Origin: Fragilaria crotonensis
Taxonomy: Eukaryota; Bacillariophyta; Fragilariophyceae; Fragilariales; Fragilariaceae
NCBI GenBank assembly: GCA_022925895.1
Contig: JAKSYS010000101.1
Location: 1-64,000 of the forward strand
Reading direction: 5' to 3'
DNA length: 64,000 nt
The translations under genes and the position numbers were made by a program. Shown piece by piece: positions 32,530-44,170 of this stretch (its first letter is position 1; each line of letters opens with the position of its first letter). A model generated the notes under the pieces. That model was not told the DNA's origin. It saw only the letters and a program-made list of their open reading frames with translations, and made no database searches.

Positions 32530-34832
32530 CTATATTTTCTTTGATTTCAGCTCCTCCTCTTCTTCTTCGGCTGTTTTCTCTGCGAGTAATGGCTTATCAC
32601 CAAGAGACTCTGCTGCGTCGTGATACTTGAAGAGGTCTTCCCGAGGATCCCTTCCAGCGATACCTTTGCCATCGTTGTTGAGGAGAGTCCTTGCAATGAA
32701 CTGAGTGAATGTGGCAGACGCACTTGACTGCCCGCCCACTTTGATTCCTGTTGCTGGTAACTCGGGGCGGAGTTGCTTACTTGAATGAAGGGAACCCTCA
32801 TCTGTATTCTTCCTCTTTCCGCCTCGGGCATGAGAGGACAAAGGATTCAATATCTCACCAACGTAGGCATTAGTTGGAACTCTGGAGGCAAGAAGCTCTG
32901 AAAGACCGTCAACTTTACGACCAGCCTTGGATAAGGAAATCAATGCTCCGTTTTTTACTCATGGTTTCGTCGTACAGGACGACAACGCTGTAGAATTGAT
33001 AACGAGGTGTGAGCTCAAGTCTACATTACGTGAAGGCGCATGGTACTGGACAAACATACCTCCCATCCGAACAACCGACGAGAATTTGATTGAGCTTGCC
33101 GTGCCATTTCACTTGCACGACTCCCACCCCAGGCTTGGACGGGACTTCATCAATAGCTTTCCCTTCCTGTCCCCCGGCAACTTGGAAGAATCTCACAGTT
33201 CCAACCTCTTGGCGCTTCCCTGAATTCGTGGTCTCAAAACCAGAACACCCCACAACTAAATACTTCCCATTAGGACTAAAATCACAGCTTGACCGCTCAT
33301 GTGTTGCTGGTACATTCGAACAAGTTGCGACTGGTTTGGACGACTTTGAGAGTCGACGGGCGTCCCAAACATGCACGGCATTGTCACTTGAACTTCGAGT
33401 CGCAACTTGGGTTCCTCCGGGATTGTACACGACAGCTGTAACAGGTTTACCCTCTGAATGTGCATTGTACACGACACGCTCAGGCCGTGGTCCTACCTTT
33501 ACGGAGCTCCATATTTGAAGGCTACCGCAGGCCGTCCCCAAGGCAAATTCACGACCTCCTGGATGATAGGCCACTGCCGTGACTGCCGTTCGTTGCCCAC
33601 GGGCGTTCTTAGCACGGTACACTTTATCGCATACCAATTTTTGAAACTGTGTTTTGCCATTGAGGTTCCATAGACGAGCGCTTCCATCCAAACTCGAAGT
33701 CAAAACAATGTCTCGTTCTAGTGGGTGCCAGTCTACGCCGGTAACTTCATGCACGTGCCCCGAGGTCCTTGCCATGTCCATGACATATTGATCTCCTCTA
33801 ACGAACTGAAGACTGCATTGGAAAGGTCAGCACATGAGAAGGCGTCGGATAAGAGGGACAAGTATGTACAATGCCAGTTAGAGAGAGGAGTACGTACATG
33901 TTGTCGCCGTCACGATCGAGTATAGTAGGTTGTGGACTAGCGGTCCCCACCAATATTTGGTGGCCACTACTGCTGTAGCAGGCATGTACAACATTATAGC
34001 CCTCTTCGACAATAATTATTTTGAACGGCATCGTTCGTTGGCGGTCCATACCGGAAAAGTCATAGAGCCTCAGATACGGCCCAATTCCCACCGCGAAGCG
34101 AGACCCCGACTTGTCGACTATCAACGATGCCAAAACATGCTTATTGTTTTCGTCGGGGGCATCAATATGAAATTCATGAGCGATTGGAAAGCCGTGCTGT
34201 TGCGCAGTTGAATCTTGCTTGACAGTCCGAGGAGCTTCCGACTGCGGTATCACAGGCGTGTACGCTTGATAGGTTGGTTTCTCGTCGAACGAAGCGACCA
34301 TAGCGGCGATCTGGGCTTCGCGATCACGTCGAGTTACACCAACCGTTGGCGCTTCGTCTTCCTGCGGCTCCGTCACAATCTGTGATTCTCCATGCTCGGT
34401 AACGTCGTGCACTGTAGTGTCGTTCGACGCATCCGGTTCGGAAGGCATATCCATAGGAGCTTGAAGGATAAAGGTCGATTCCCAGACGCTTCCAAAGACG
34501 ATGACATCACCATGATGCAGTTCTACGGCCCCCGTAATGAGTTGGCCGTTCACACGAGTTCCATGCTTTCCTCCAAATTCTTTCAGCATTATGACGTCGT
34601 CACGCATAAAATAGAATGCGGCGTGTTTACGACTAATAGTACCGTGCTGGATACGAAGGTCCGCTGTGGTAGCTTGCCTGCCGACGATCAAACATCTGGG
34701 TGATGATGATGCTCGAAGAGAGGTAATTCTGGACAATTCAACACTCGTCCCATTTGATACCTTGAGTGAGAACCCTGATGAGGCTGGCATGTAGGCATCT
34801 GCTGGTATTTGAAGCTCATCTTCAAGGCTCAT
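32530..34832 (-). CDS. FHA domain - WDR70 fusion, one frame disruption
   Basis: Exons 34832..33894, 33805..33060, 32987..32530. Residues about 20-125 are an FHA phosphothreonine-binding domain (LIVGRQ, TISRKHAAF, GTRVNGQ). After an acidic linker comes a WD40 propeller matching WDR70/gastrulation-defective-1: LRLYDFSGMD, ILDRDGDNMYFVRGDQYVMD, then SSLDGSARLWN and SSDNAVHVWDARR, and a C-terminal tail with GLSELL and DPREDLFKYHDAAES. WDR70 acts with CUL4-DDB1 in chromatin ubiquitination at DNA breaks. The coding length is one base over a multiple of three: in exon 3, after VVVLYDETMSK, the frame shifts at a six-A tract (+ strand T6 at 32951-32956). With one base fewer it would encode 713 aa. Converges with the HA gene at 59 bases. 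Confidence 0.85.
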
Positions 34833-35371
34833 GGTCTTGGATGATCAGATCGATAAAATGAACCTCATGGTTTTCAACTGTACCGGTTACTGGTCACTGG
34901 TTTCTGGTCCTGTACGGGTACAGAATTCAGTATAGTACGGCTCGCCCACGAGAAGTGATCCACCCATCAGTCTCGTTTGGAAAGAAACTTCCTCATTATT
35001 CTCACACTTGGACTGATGTCTGGTGCCAGTAGGCCATACAATCAAGGTCTTTTACCATACCAACAAATGTCTGTAGATATAGACTTACTGTTCCACTTAC
35101 ATTAATGAAAGGCTGCCAATACTACTACTTTAGTGCTGGAAGCGTTGTCAGCACTCGTTTAACTCAACTCATCAGTTAGACGCAGTTTGTCCTAACAGAG
35201 ATTCCCTAGCTGGAGTGCCGCCACTCCTTTGCAAAGAGTGTGGAGCACTTGCAAGTGGACTGCAGGGAATGCGTAAGTTACCTTTTGTCTGGCCATGGCC
35301 GAGTAGGCACGTGGATCTATTCAACCTTTGACCGATAGATCTCGCAGATTTTGGGAGAGTGAAATAACTCT
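34833..35371. other. Intergenic region
   Basis: About 540 bases with the FHA-WDR70 promoter (GTACCGGTTACTGGTCACTG words near 34880). No gene seen. Confidence 0.4.
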
Positions 35372-36484
35372 TCATTCCAGACCGACATTGACTATAGCCT
35401 CGGTGGCGCGGTCGACATCTTCATCGTTCACGTCGAGGTGAGTGCAAGCTCGAAAGAGCCTTCCGCCAGGTCCGTATCCACCTGTAACCTTGACACCATA
35501 ACCATCAACCAGTCTTCGACAGAATTCATTTCGAGGCACGTTTGACTCGGCCGGCAATCCAAAGTACACAATGTTGGTATCAACTTTTCCATGCCGCAGC
35601 ATGTAAAATCCATGCCGGTACAGTTCTGCACCTAGGCGCTTCGCGCGGTCATGATCGTCCTTCAGGCGCTGCACATTGTTTTGGATGGCAAACAAACCCA
35701 TACCAGCCACGACTCCTGCCTGACGCATTCCTCCACCAAGGCGTTTACGCGCTCGTTTTGCCAACCGAATAGTTTCCGTGGATCCAACCAAAACGCTTCC
35801 AAGCGGAGCTCCGAGGCCTTTGGAAAGGCAGATAGCGACACTGTCTGCATGTCGACACATTTCTGCGGGAGTGACGTCGTGTGCAACAATGGCGTTGAAG
35901 ATGCGAGCACCGTCAATATGCAGAGCGATACCCAGCTCCTTTGTCAAAGCTCCCATTTCATCAATATAGGAAGGCGGAAAAGCCACGCCACCCATCATGT
36001 TGTGTGAATTCTCGAGACATAAAAGTTCCGTTTTCGGCCAATGGTCATCAATGTCCAATTTTCGCAAATCTCGAACGTCGTCCATGACGAATGTTGCATT
36101 CTCCTCGTCCTCGAAAAGTTGTCGCGAATGCACTCCTCCAAGGTTTGCGATATTGCCTCCTTCCCAAAGGCAAATATGTGAATTGGCTCCAATTATAATC
36201 TCGGATGCACGGCCATGGCAATGGGCAAGGATTGCCGTCAAATTCGCCATGGTGCCTGTTGGAACATAGAGACCACGCTCTTTCCCAAATAAATTGGCAG
36301 CATATTCTTCTAATTCCAAGACAGTGGGATCTTCCCCAAAGACGTCGTCACCAGTCGGTGAGTTAATCCCAAAGTGTTTCATGGCCTGCGACGGGGCAGT
36401 CAATGTATCTGAACGAAGATCAACAACTCTTGAAGAGAAACATCGGCGACTGAATCCCTGATGTAGTGCCCTGCGAAGAATCAT
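35372..36484 (-). CDS. L-threonine aldolase (low specificity)
   Basis: PLP enzyme that cleaves threonine or allo-threonine to glycine and acetaldehyde. From ATG 36484 it is 370 aa, the family's usual length, with a basic N-terminus (MILRRALHQGFSRRCFSS) like a mitochondrial presequence directly before VDLRSDTLT, the conserved start of the enzyme. PLP-binding Lys222 lies in CLSKGLGAPLGS; D191 and R194 (HIDGAR) contact the cofactor; GDDVFGEDPT and YVPTGTMAN are family hallmarks. An upstream in-frame ATG at 36616 would add 44 residues rich in Cys and Tyr and is less likely. Confidence 0.93.
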   Translation of the reverse strand: MILRRALHQGFSRRCFSSRVVDLRSDTLTAPSQAMKHFGINSPTGDDVFGEDPTVLELEEYAANLFGKERGLYVPTGTMANLTAILAHCHGRASEIIIGANSHICLWEGGNIANLGGVHSRQLFEDEENATFVMDDVRDLRKLDIDDHWPKTELLCLENSHNMMGGVAFPPSYIDEMGALTKELGIALHIDGARIFNAIVAHDVTPAEMCRHADSVAICLSKGLGAPLGSVLVGSTETIRLAKRARKRLGGGMRQAGVVAGMGLFAIQNNVQRLKDDHDRAKRLGAELYRHGFYMLRHGKVDTNIVYFGLPAESNVPRNEFCRRLVDGYGVKVTGGYGPGGRLFRACTHLDVNDEDVDRATEAIVNVGLE

Positions 36485-37218
36485 GAGGGAAAGGCAGTCA
36501 GGGATGAAGGTTGCAACGTAATAGTGTTGATATGAGAGACAATTCCAACAAAGGTTGCAAGTTGCAATTGTTGCAATCCATCGGTACTTGTAATCGGTAC
36601 CGGTGTCATATGTCATACACGATATCTGCGTTTACATACGCCTCGGAGTGTTAGCATGATAGCACTCTATTCTTTACTACGAGTCTGAGTCCGGCGTATG
36701 AGATAACGAGTGTACTCGGAGTACTGTTCAAGTCGGTAAGTAGTAGTATCAGGTACTAGTAGCTACTGCTAGCTACATGTAGCGCACTACGACTACTCCT
36801 CGTTTTCTTCGCTTGCTGGTACCGATACTGAAATTTCTACTAGTACGGAGTATGGAGTCACGCTTCCACTATAACCGTACTCGCAGTACTCTATCACAGC
36901 ACTGGCAGTACAAGTACTGTAAACTGTGTGTACCAGTACTCGTAGTCTGTAGTCTGTAGTCTGTAGTCTGTAGTACTAGCTCGTATTCAAATGCTGCCGA
37001 TCGGGGTTCCAAAAACTTTAAATCGTGCCTCTTGTCTGGTCATGGATTCTGCAGAAGATCCTTTCACCATGCGACGTATATGATAAATCATGTGAGTGAA
37101 GATTCCGGAACCTTTCAACTACTACAGTACCGTTGCCGCTGTGATAGCGAGAAGCGAACATGACCCATACCGACCTCTCACCAAAACGCGACAATCGCCT
37201 CTCAAATCCTCTATCTCG
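36485..37218. repeat. GTAC-rich intergenic region with (TCTGTAG)n
   Basis: Divergent region between threonine aldolase and the UNC93-like gene. 36720-36930 is packed with GTACT/AGTAC words; 36943-36975 holds four to five tandem copies of the 7-mer TCTGTAG. No gene. Confidence 0.7.
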
Positions 37219-38703
37219 ATGGCAGATGAAGTGACAGCCTTGGTTTCAGATGGGACATATCCCCGAAACGTCGATGAGGCTCGTCGCACTTTCAGAAATT
37301 TCGCATTCTTTTCCTTCGTCTTTGCTGCTAATCCGTCTTCGGCTCTCGCATGTCTATCGCTGGCAACGGCGCGTCTAGGAAGCGTGGGTGCGTGGTCCTC
37401 TGGCATGCTCTACCTAAGCTACACCTTATCGTCTATCATGGGAGCAACCTACGTTGTCAAGCAACTTGGTGGTCGCAATGCAATGATTCTGGGAATGAGT
37501 TTTTATGTCGTATACGTCTGCTGCTTTTGGATTGCCGTTACACAACCAGCCATGAAAGCCATGGCAGCCATCGGGGGTGCCTTCGTTGGAGGGATCGGAA
37601 GTGGAATCATATGGACTGCTCAAGGCAGCTACTTCACTCAGGCTGCCGAAGAGCATGCTCTTTATCTGGGGTGTGAATGGGCGGACTGTACGTCGTCGTT
37701 CTCTGGAATCTTTGCCTTTGCCTACTTATTGGAGGAGACCATTCTTCACATTTCATCATACATCATGATTCAATGCTTTCTTATGGAATGGAGCACTATT
37801 TTTGCAATTTATGCCGGAATTGCTTTCGTCAGTACGGTGGGTATGATATGGGTCAAAAACTATCCCATATCTGGGCAACGGTCTCAAGATGAGGAACTTC
37901 AAACGCCATGGCACAAAACGACTGCTGCTTTCTATTTGTTGCTGAAGGATTCAAAAATGAAGTATATGATGGGCATTAATGCTGTCTTTGGGTTCTCTGG
38001 TGCCTTTTTGAATTCATTTGTGAGTGGCCAGGTCATTCGCATTGTGTTGCATGATGTGGAATCCAAAACAGTGGGTGTCTTTGTGTCATGGGGCGCCAGT
38101 ATCGCGGCTTTGGCAAGCTTGATATTCGGTAAATTGGCGCACGACTTTGGCAAAGGGCATGTCGTCCTGTTTGGAAACGTCATGTTCCTCGGTGTCGTCC
38201 TGCCCTTCGTGTTCAAACCGAATCTAGAATCATGGACGTGGCCGTTGCTGGCCTTTGTCTATGCTTCACAGGGAATTGGTCGAGCCACGTTTGAAAGTAC
38301 GACAAAAGCAGTATTCGCGGACTTCTTTCCGTACGAAAAGGAAGGAGCGTTCGCCAATATTATACTACAGAATGGACTGTTTGGATCAATTGGCTACATT
38401 TTATCCTTCCAACTGACGTGCACAACTCCTGGACCCTACTGCATAGAGTACAGTAACGGCACACTTCACGACGTTCTGCGATTTGAACTGCTGATATGCA
38501 TTGCTTCTATGGTTGCAGTCCTTGGTTATTGGAGAGCGTCGACGATCGATCGGGACGAGCGTCTGGGGGATCAATCCGAACTAAGAAACTACCATCAGCG
38601 AGTTTCTGACGAATACCGTCGTTCGCTGGGCTCTGGAATGGAGAGTCCTGAAGGCGATGTTTACATGTCATTAGAGAGCGATGGCGACGATGATCAAGAA
38701 TAG
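37219..38703 (+). CDS. UNC93-like major facilitator transporter
   Basis: Single exon, 494 aa from ATG 37219 (the frame is open upstream but has no ATG). About 12 hydrophobic spans in the MFS pattern. The N-terminal FRNFAFFSFVFAANPSSALACL, the GGRNAMILGM loop and GGIGSGIIWTAQGSYFTQAA are typical of the UNC93 family. The C-terminal tail is acidic and Ser-rich. Animal UNC93 proteins regulate potassium channels or traffic receptors; in protists the role is unknown. It resides in some cell membrane; which one is unclear. Confidence 0.85.
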   Translation: MADEVTALVSDGTYPRNVDEARRTFRNFAFFSFVFAANPSSALACLSLATARLGSVGAWSSGMLYLSYTLSSIMGATYVVKQLGGRNAMILGMSFYVVYVCCFWIAVTQPAMKAMAAIGGAFVGGIGSGIIWTAQGSYFTQAAEEHALYLGCEWADCTSSFSGIFAFAYLLEETILHISSYIMIQCFLMEWSTIFAIYAGIAFVSTVGMIWVKNYPISGQRSQDEELQTPWHKTTAAFYLLLKDSKMKYMMGINAVFGFSGAFLNSFVSGQVIRIVLHDVESKTVGVFVSWGASIAALASLIFGKLAHDFGKGHVVLFGNVMFLGVVLPFVFKPNLESWTWPLLAFVYASQGIGRATFESTTKAVFADFFPYEKEGAFANIILQNGLFGSIGYILSFQLTCTTPGPYCIEYSNGTLHDVLRFELLICIASMVAVLGYWRASTIDRDERLGDQSELRNYHQRVSDEYRRSLGSGMESPEGDVYMSLESDGDDDQE

Positions 38704-38859
38704 GCATGGCCCGGTTGTGATTACTGAAGCTCTGTTGCCACGAAAGCAAATCCCATGCATTTCATCGCGAGGCCACGTTGCATCACGTTCGCTGAAGCAT
38801 ATCATATCGAAAGCAGGCGCCGTCGTTCGTCGGGCAGGTGCTGGCTTTGTATACCATCC

Positions 38860-40145
38860 TCACTGCCGAAGTCCATGCAGATCTTCCACCATTTCCATCC
38901 CCGTGCGGAACATGCCAGCAAACATGAGTACGTCAACCTCTTCTTCGGCGCCGTCGACTTCGTCGTCTGTGTCCTCAGCTTCAGCTGCCCGCGCAGCTCT
39001 TGCCGCCTCTTCCATCCGCTGAAGGGGCGTTTTCCAGTCCAAATCAGCTGGTGTTAAACCACAATGTTCCTTTTTTCCCTTGAGCACCGCCAAAATAGAG
39101 GTTCGGGTCCATTCTTGCAACCCCTCCGAGTCTTCCCAGGCTTGTCTTTGTTCACTGTTACAGTATTCTATAGCTTCCTCCAACGGCTCTTCGTCAGTCG
39201 CATCTTCAATTTCTTCAGCGTATTCGATAGCGCCGTCAAAGGTGTCGCCAAACGACAAATAGAAGGCACAGTACACATTTGCTTTGACAGCTAAAACGAA
39301 CGCGGCTTCAAGTTTCGACCTGTCATCCTCCTTACCATTGCGGTACTCCACCAGAACACGGAGTATTGAATCCATACTGACTTATCAGTGTTTGGGAGAC
39401 GTTCTAGTAACCTTTGCACTGACTCAGGACGGTTCGCTTCGAGATAGAGTCTCATCAAATGACAACGTGCCAGAGTAATTGGTTTTTCAAGCGAATCCAA
39501 GTCCATAACCTCCAGCAAGGTAGATCGAGCAGCCTTAATCTTGTTGGCTTGACGATACAAGAGTCCCAGTTGCATCAATAGCCCCAAATATGCACGACAC
39601 ACAGGAGGTGTTTCTGGGCCTCCAAAATTGTTCTTGTACAGCACCAACATGTTTTGACTTCGTTGAATACTGGCCTTGGCTTCTTCATGGGCCTTAAGAT
39701 GAGGATCAACATAGCGAGTATCAAAATCGTACACTTCCCACGCAGGACGAGCAGCGCCCCGCAGTTTCCATGACTCTGGACCCAGACGTTGCCGCTTCTT
39801 GACGATACCTGCCTCCTTCGCAGCATTTTCTTCTTCGTCCTTGCGGCGCTTTGCATCCGCCTCTTTTTGTAGCTTCGCCTCTTTAACCGCATCCCACTGC
39901 TTGAGACGATCACGCAAAGCATCGACAGACCGTTTGGTCTTGATAATGTGCAAGTTCAGCTTTTGAGCTTCCTTCTTGTCGCTTGTACCGTGATCCAAAA
40001 GTGCAGCACGTTCCATCTTGTTCTTACTTTTACCTTTTCCTTTCTGTTGCTTGGCGGCAGTACGTTCTTGATGATCTGCCGCAGTCCATACTTCACTTTG
40101 GCCGCGTTTCTTGCCAGCGGAAGCGGTGCCCTTGTTCTTCCCCAT
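38860..40145 (-). CDS. TPR-like protein with basic coiled-coil N-terminus, one frame disruption
   Basis: From ATG 40145. Residues 1-130 are Lys-rich (KGKGKSKNKMERAALLDHG, later KRRKDEEENAAKEAGIVKKR), likely coiled coil and nuclear or nucleolar. Then come helical TPR-like repeats (LVLYKNNFGGPETPPVCRAY, LLYRQANKIKAARSTLLEVM, RCHLMRLYLEANRPESVQRL). After DKSVWIQYS the frame breaks near 39360 and continues as RVLVEYRNGKEDD in another frame; the total of 1286 bases is one short of a multiple of three. With one extra base it would encode 428 aa ending in an acidic tail. The family resembles eukaryotic TPR proteins annotated only as hypothetical; I do not recognise a function. Confidence 0.65.
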
Positions 40146-40745
40146 GCTCAACAAATAGTAAACGCTTCTCGTAAATCAATGTCAATCAATAGTCAGCATA
40201 CAGACAAAGAAAATTGATTGGAACAACAGCACTTCGCAAATCGAGGGCAGATCAAAATCGGAAATCCTCGAAAGGGTGGTTCTACACGTTGTTGGCATTG
40301 CAAGCCAAAACGGACTGAAGGGCAGACATAACGTCTACTGTACTAACCAGTACTCGTAGGATTTCATAGCATTCATCGCCTATATGCTATATGCATACAA
40401 CGCGCGGTGGGTCCTGGGTTGTAGAGTTATAGTAGTAACATCAATTTCTGATGTTACTTATAATAAAGAATGGACGACGTGACGAGTGACTCCTTTAAAA
40501 CGCCTGTGCAGGTTGACTATCCCTCATTTGGACTGGCGGCAGCACGGTAATTGAACTGGGCATTTCTATAACTTGTTAAGGCAACTATCCTCCAATGATA
40601 TCACGGACACAAAATGGGACTGCCACGACCAGGTATATAGTCAGTTGGTATTCTAGCGGTTGATGAGGTCTAACAATCAAGGACAATTGATTCATTTAAG
40701 GAAACCCCCATAGATTGTCAAACTAGCGTTAGCAAAACTATCCGC
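40146..40745. other. Intergenic region
   Basis: 600 bases between the TPR gene 5' end and the POLA2 3' end. No feature recognised. Confidence 0.4.
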
Positions 40746-42886
40746 TTAGATTCGTTTGATTTCGATCGACACACGGTCTTGAATCACATGCTCCATTTCA
40801 ACATCGTCACCTCCGGCTGCCTCCAACGCCTCGCGATCCAAAGGGTGAATATTCATAAGCGCATACGTGCCTCCTGTCGTGCCCTTGGCTAGGTGCCCTG
40901 GGTTGACCACCATCGTCGAGTTGCAGACAGCGCGAGCGAAGCATGTGAGCTTGGATGGCAGAATCAAGATATCGGGTCGGCATGGCATTTGGCAGTACTT
41001 TAGTTGACGAAGATCAAGGTTCATTCCCAGCGGTGGAGGAAATAGAGGATAATAGCTTCGTTGCTCCAAGAGGTGTTGTGCGATGCGAGTCAATCGAGAA
41101 CCAGGCGCGAGGTTTGCGTTTGTCTCGTCGGCACTCATTTGGAAAATCGCATCGTTTGATGTAATGCCAATGACCATTTCATTGATCTGAAGGGTGCACG
41201 GATTCGGAACACAGTGAATACGACGAGGGCCTCCACCTTCGCGTCCAGCCGTCTCCACGTGGTGTAAGCCAAGCTTCCCAATCTCAATCCCTTCGGCGCC
41301 TGGAAGATTGAGCGTCTTGCCTGCCTGAGGCAATCGATCCGCGAGAGGGGCTTGGGGGAAAACCCACTCTGCGACGGCATCGTCGAGACTCGGCGCGAGG
41401 ACGAATTGAGTCTGCAGGTCTGCTTCAGTCTCAAACAGTTCTTCCAACAAGGCGGAAAACTTGTTGGCGAAGAAGACTTCGTAAGTAACTTGCATTTTGG
41501 TTCCATCGTCGAGCTCCAAAGTAGTTTCACTGTTAGCAATGTGAACGAACGGACCCAACAGAATGACAACATCCGGCTTCTGTGACCGAACAAGCTCAAT
41601 CAAGTCCATGAGAGGAGCGTACTCGAGATTATCACTGGTCGTGTATGGCCCACATGCAGTCAACACCTTCAACGGTCGACTGTCTTGCAAGTCATGGTGT
41701 AGACTCATCAACTCCGACGCCTTGGTTTTCATCGGGTCAAGAGTTGCTCCACAAAAGATACGACTCGGAACCATTTTGCGACCAGAAATATTCATTCCTT
41801 CCACAGCAACTATCTGTCCTGGGAATAAGGAATAAGGTACTTGACTGTCCTTCAATTGAGACAGATCCAAGTGGATTCGTGTTCCGTTCGAATAATGGCG
41901 TGTTCCCTCGAGCAACACTGAGGTCTGGTTGATTCTTCCTTCATGAGCCTAGAATTGGAGAGATAATGTATCAGCTACAGCACGTAGCGCATGACGACGT
42001 TAGGGACTAGGAGACACCAGTGTCACATACCTCGTTGCAGATTCGCCCAACGCACGTCACCTTTTCCTGTCGAGGTACTCCAACGGCTTCGAGCTCAGCA
42101 ACACCTTCGCTACCCAAAACTTCCACAATGTCTTCCCCCATGGAAGCCAAATGATCATCCAAAATCCGAGCTCGCTCTTCCAGTGTCGTAAACATGTGAC
42201 GATACGCTTGAGTCACATTGGTGGCAAAGTCCATGGAAATCAAACACCGTGGCTTGCCAATGGCGGCAACGTGTTCTCCAGTGAGCACCTTTTTGGGATG
42301 ATACGACACAACCACTTTTCCAACGCCGGTGCGCTCGTCGTACGATGGCATCTTCATCGCAGGCAGCTGTTGGGAAAGAATCTTGTTGGGGCTTACCGAA
42401 ACGCGTCGCGAGGTCTGTGCAATCGCATCAACGGCCGACGTCTGAGTATCCGTCGTCGGTGCGAGATGCAATCGCTTGGCTTCCGGTGTAACCATGGGCA
42501 ATCCATGACGTTTTCCCAGTCCAGGACGAGAGATCACAGCAGAATCGTAGTCTTTGATGACAGCGTTGCGATAGGCTTGAAATGACAGGTCCGTCAGCTC
42601 AGATACTTTTGTATTCAAGGAGAAGGCTTCCCACGTCGTTGCCAACTGAGATGGCGTTATGCCAATGCTGGTAGAAAGAGCCAGGCCTAGTGTTTCAGCA
42701 AGCAGTGTAAGTGTCAACTTTACTTAACCAGGATCACCACAAGGGACAAGCACTACCAGTTACAGTACTGAAAATGCTTCAAAACCTACATTTGCTTAAC
42801 ATATCGTCGTTCACTGATTGTAATCCAGCATTGGCGAACGCTGAACGCACTTCGCTGCGTAGCGCGGTGCACTTTGCTTCGGACAT
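40746..42886 (-). CDS. POLA2: DNA polymerase alpha subunit B
   Basis: Regulatory B subunit of the polymerase alpha-primase complex, which primes nuclear DNA replication. Exons 42886..42790, 42686..42031, 41948..40746; all introns are GT-AG (103 and 82 bases) and keep the frame, giving 651 aa. The short first exon (MSEAKCTALRSEV) completes the N-terminal helical domain; it is needed because the second exon lacks an ATG. The middle has the OB domain (VGRICNEAHEGRINQTSVLL, HLDLSQL, PGQIVAVEG) and the C-terminal half the inactive calcineurin-like phosphoesterase fold (VLTACGPYTTSDNLEY, DVVILLGPFVH, SRLTRIAQHLLEQRSYYPLFPP), as in all POLA2. Confidence 0.95.
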
Positions 42887-43073
42887 GGAACACTACACAG
42901 AGAGCGTGAGAACAATGGCTGAGGCAGAATCGATGCGATGCTGATTAGGTCGAATGTCCCGGCGTGAGGAGTGATGAGGCAGGTTGAATGTATGCATGTT
43001 GGGTACTCGTACTAGTAATACTTGTATCATACTCCAAGTACGAGGCACTGCTATCATATGCTGGAGTCAAGTA
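42887..43073. promoter_or_regulatory. POLA2 upstream region
   Basis: Short upstream region ending at the MITE; no element recognised. Confidence 0.3.
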
Positions 43074-43776
43074 CCACCTAAAAACTGCTTAGAACCAATA
43101 ATATCACTTAGAACCAATAAACACGTCAATTTCCATTTCTCCTACACAAAAGTTGCTCAAATTATGTTTTTCCCAAAGAATATGTATGACAACCTCATTC
43201 CTTTATTCATCCTACAGCCTTCGTATACTTGCAGGAAAGTGAGGTTGAGTGAGCGGTCGGTTCAATATTTCACACTGTATTTTGTCAATTGAGCTCAAAT
43301 CCAGCTCACGATTTTAACACATCGAGGTGGGCTTCCCATTGATGCTCGGAGTATTTTTTTTCACTGTTGCGATTTTTATAGAAACTCGTGACACACGATA
43401 CCGCGCCGTATTTTTCTTGTGGTCCAACGTTGGTGGTACAAGACACACGTGGCTACCAGCGTAACAGTAGACCGAAAATTACATCGATTTTGGACGAACG
43501 GGTGAAAAAGATTACGCGCGCACATATAAATTTTTCCTCATGCATGGATAAATTTTTATGTATCACTTAGAACCAATAATCTCAAAACGAGGCGATGAAA
43601 TCGTTCCATTTCTTGATGAATATCTTCTCCAGTACAAGATTGATTCAATTGTAACGTGGAGAACTATACGGAGAAGAAGTTGTAACGGAACGGAAATAGA
43701 GTGCGAAGCTTGAAGGAATGGATAAATTGAGTCGTAACATGCGTTAAATTATTGGTTCTAAGCAGTTTTTAGGTGG
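43074..43776. mobile_element. MITE with TA flanks, second family
   Basis: 703 bases with inverted termini starting CCACCTAAAAACTGCTTAG, flanked by TA on both sides (43072-43073, 43777-43778). Counting the flanks, 35 bases match in inverted orientation (43068-43102 and 43748-43782). The 13-mer TTAGAACCAATAA recurs internally near 43109 and 43568 in addition to the termini. No coding capacity. TA duplication suggests Tc1/mariner- or pogo-driven mobility. Confidence 0.8.
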
Positions 43777-44170
43777 TACTTGGTACCGGTAGTACGAGTA
43801 TTCTGTAATGTAGAACAGTTTGTAGAAAATAGCAAGACCAGAGTTCCGAGAAAAAAAATAATGGCGCGCGTTGCGTGTTGAACGATGTACAATACTGTAC
43901 TTGTACCATGTACGAGTACCAGGAACAAGGAACGTATGATATGAATGTGATTTGAATCTAAAAATGGGGCGCGCTCGAGATTGTGATATGGTATGTTAGA
44001 GTATGTTGCGAAGACCGCACAGCACAGCACATATACATTGAATTACTTGCGCCGAAAAATTGTATGCAAAGTACATGTAGTCGTAGTAGTGTAAGGAATC
44101 TAAAACGACGGAGTTATTTGCATTTGTAAGTTTCATAAACCTAGACAGGCACCTTTCTGTCAACTGACCT
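43777..44170. other. Intergenic region before tRNA-Lys
   Basis: About 390 bases, with GTACNNGTAC words near 43890-43920. No gene seen. Confidence 0.4.
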
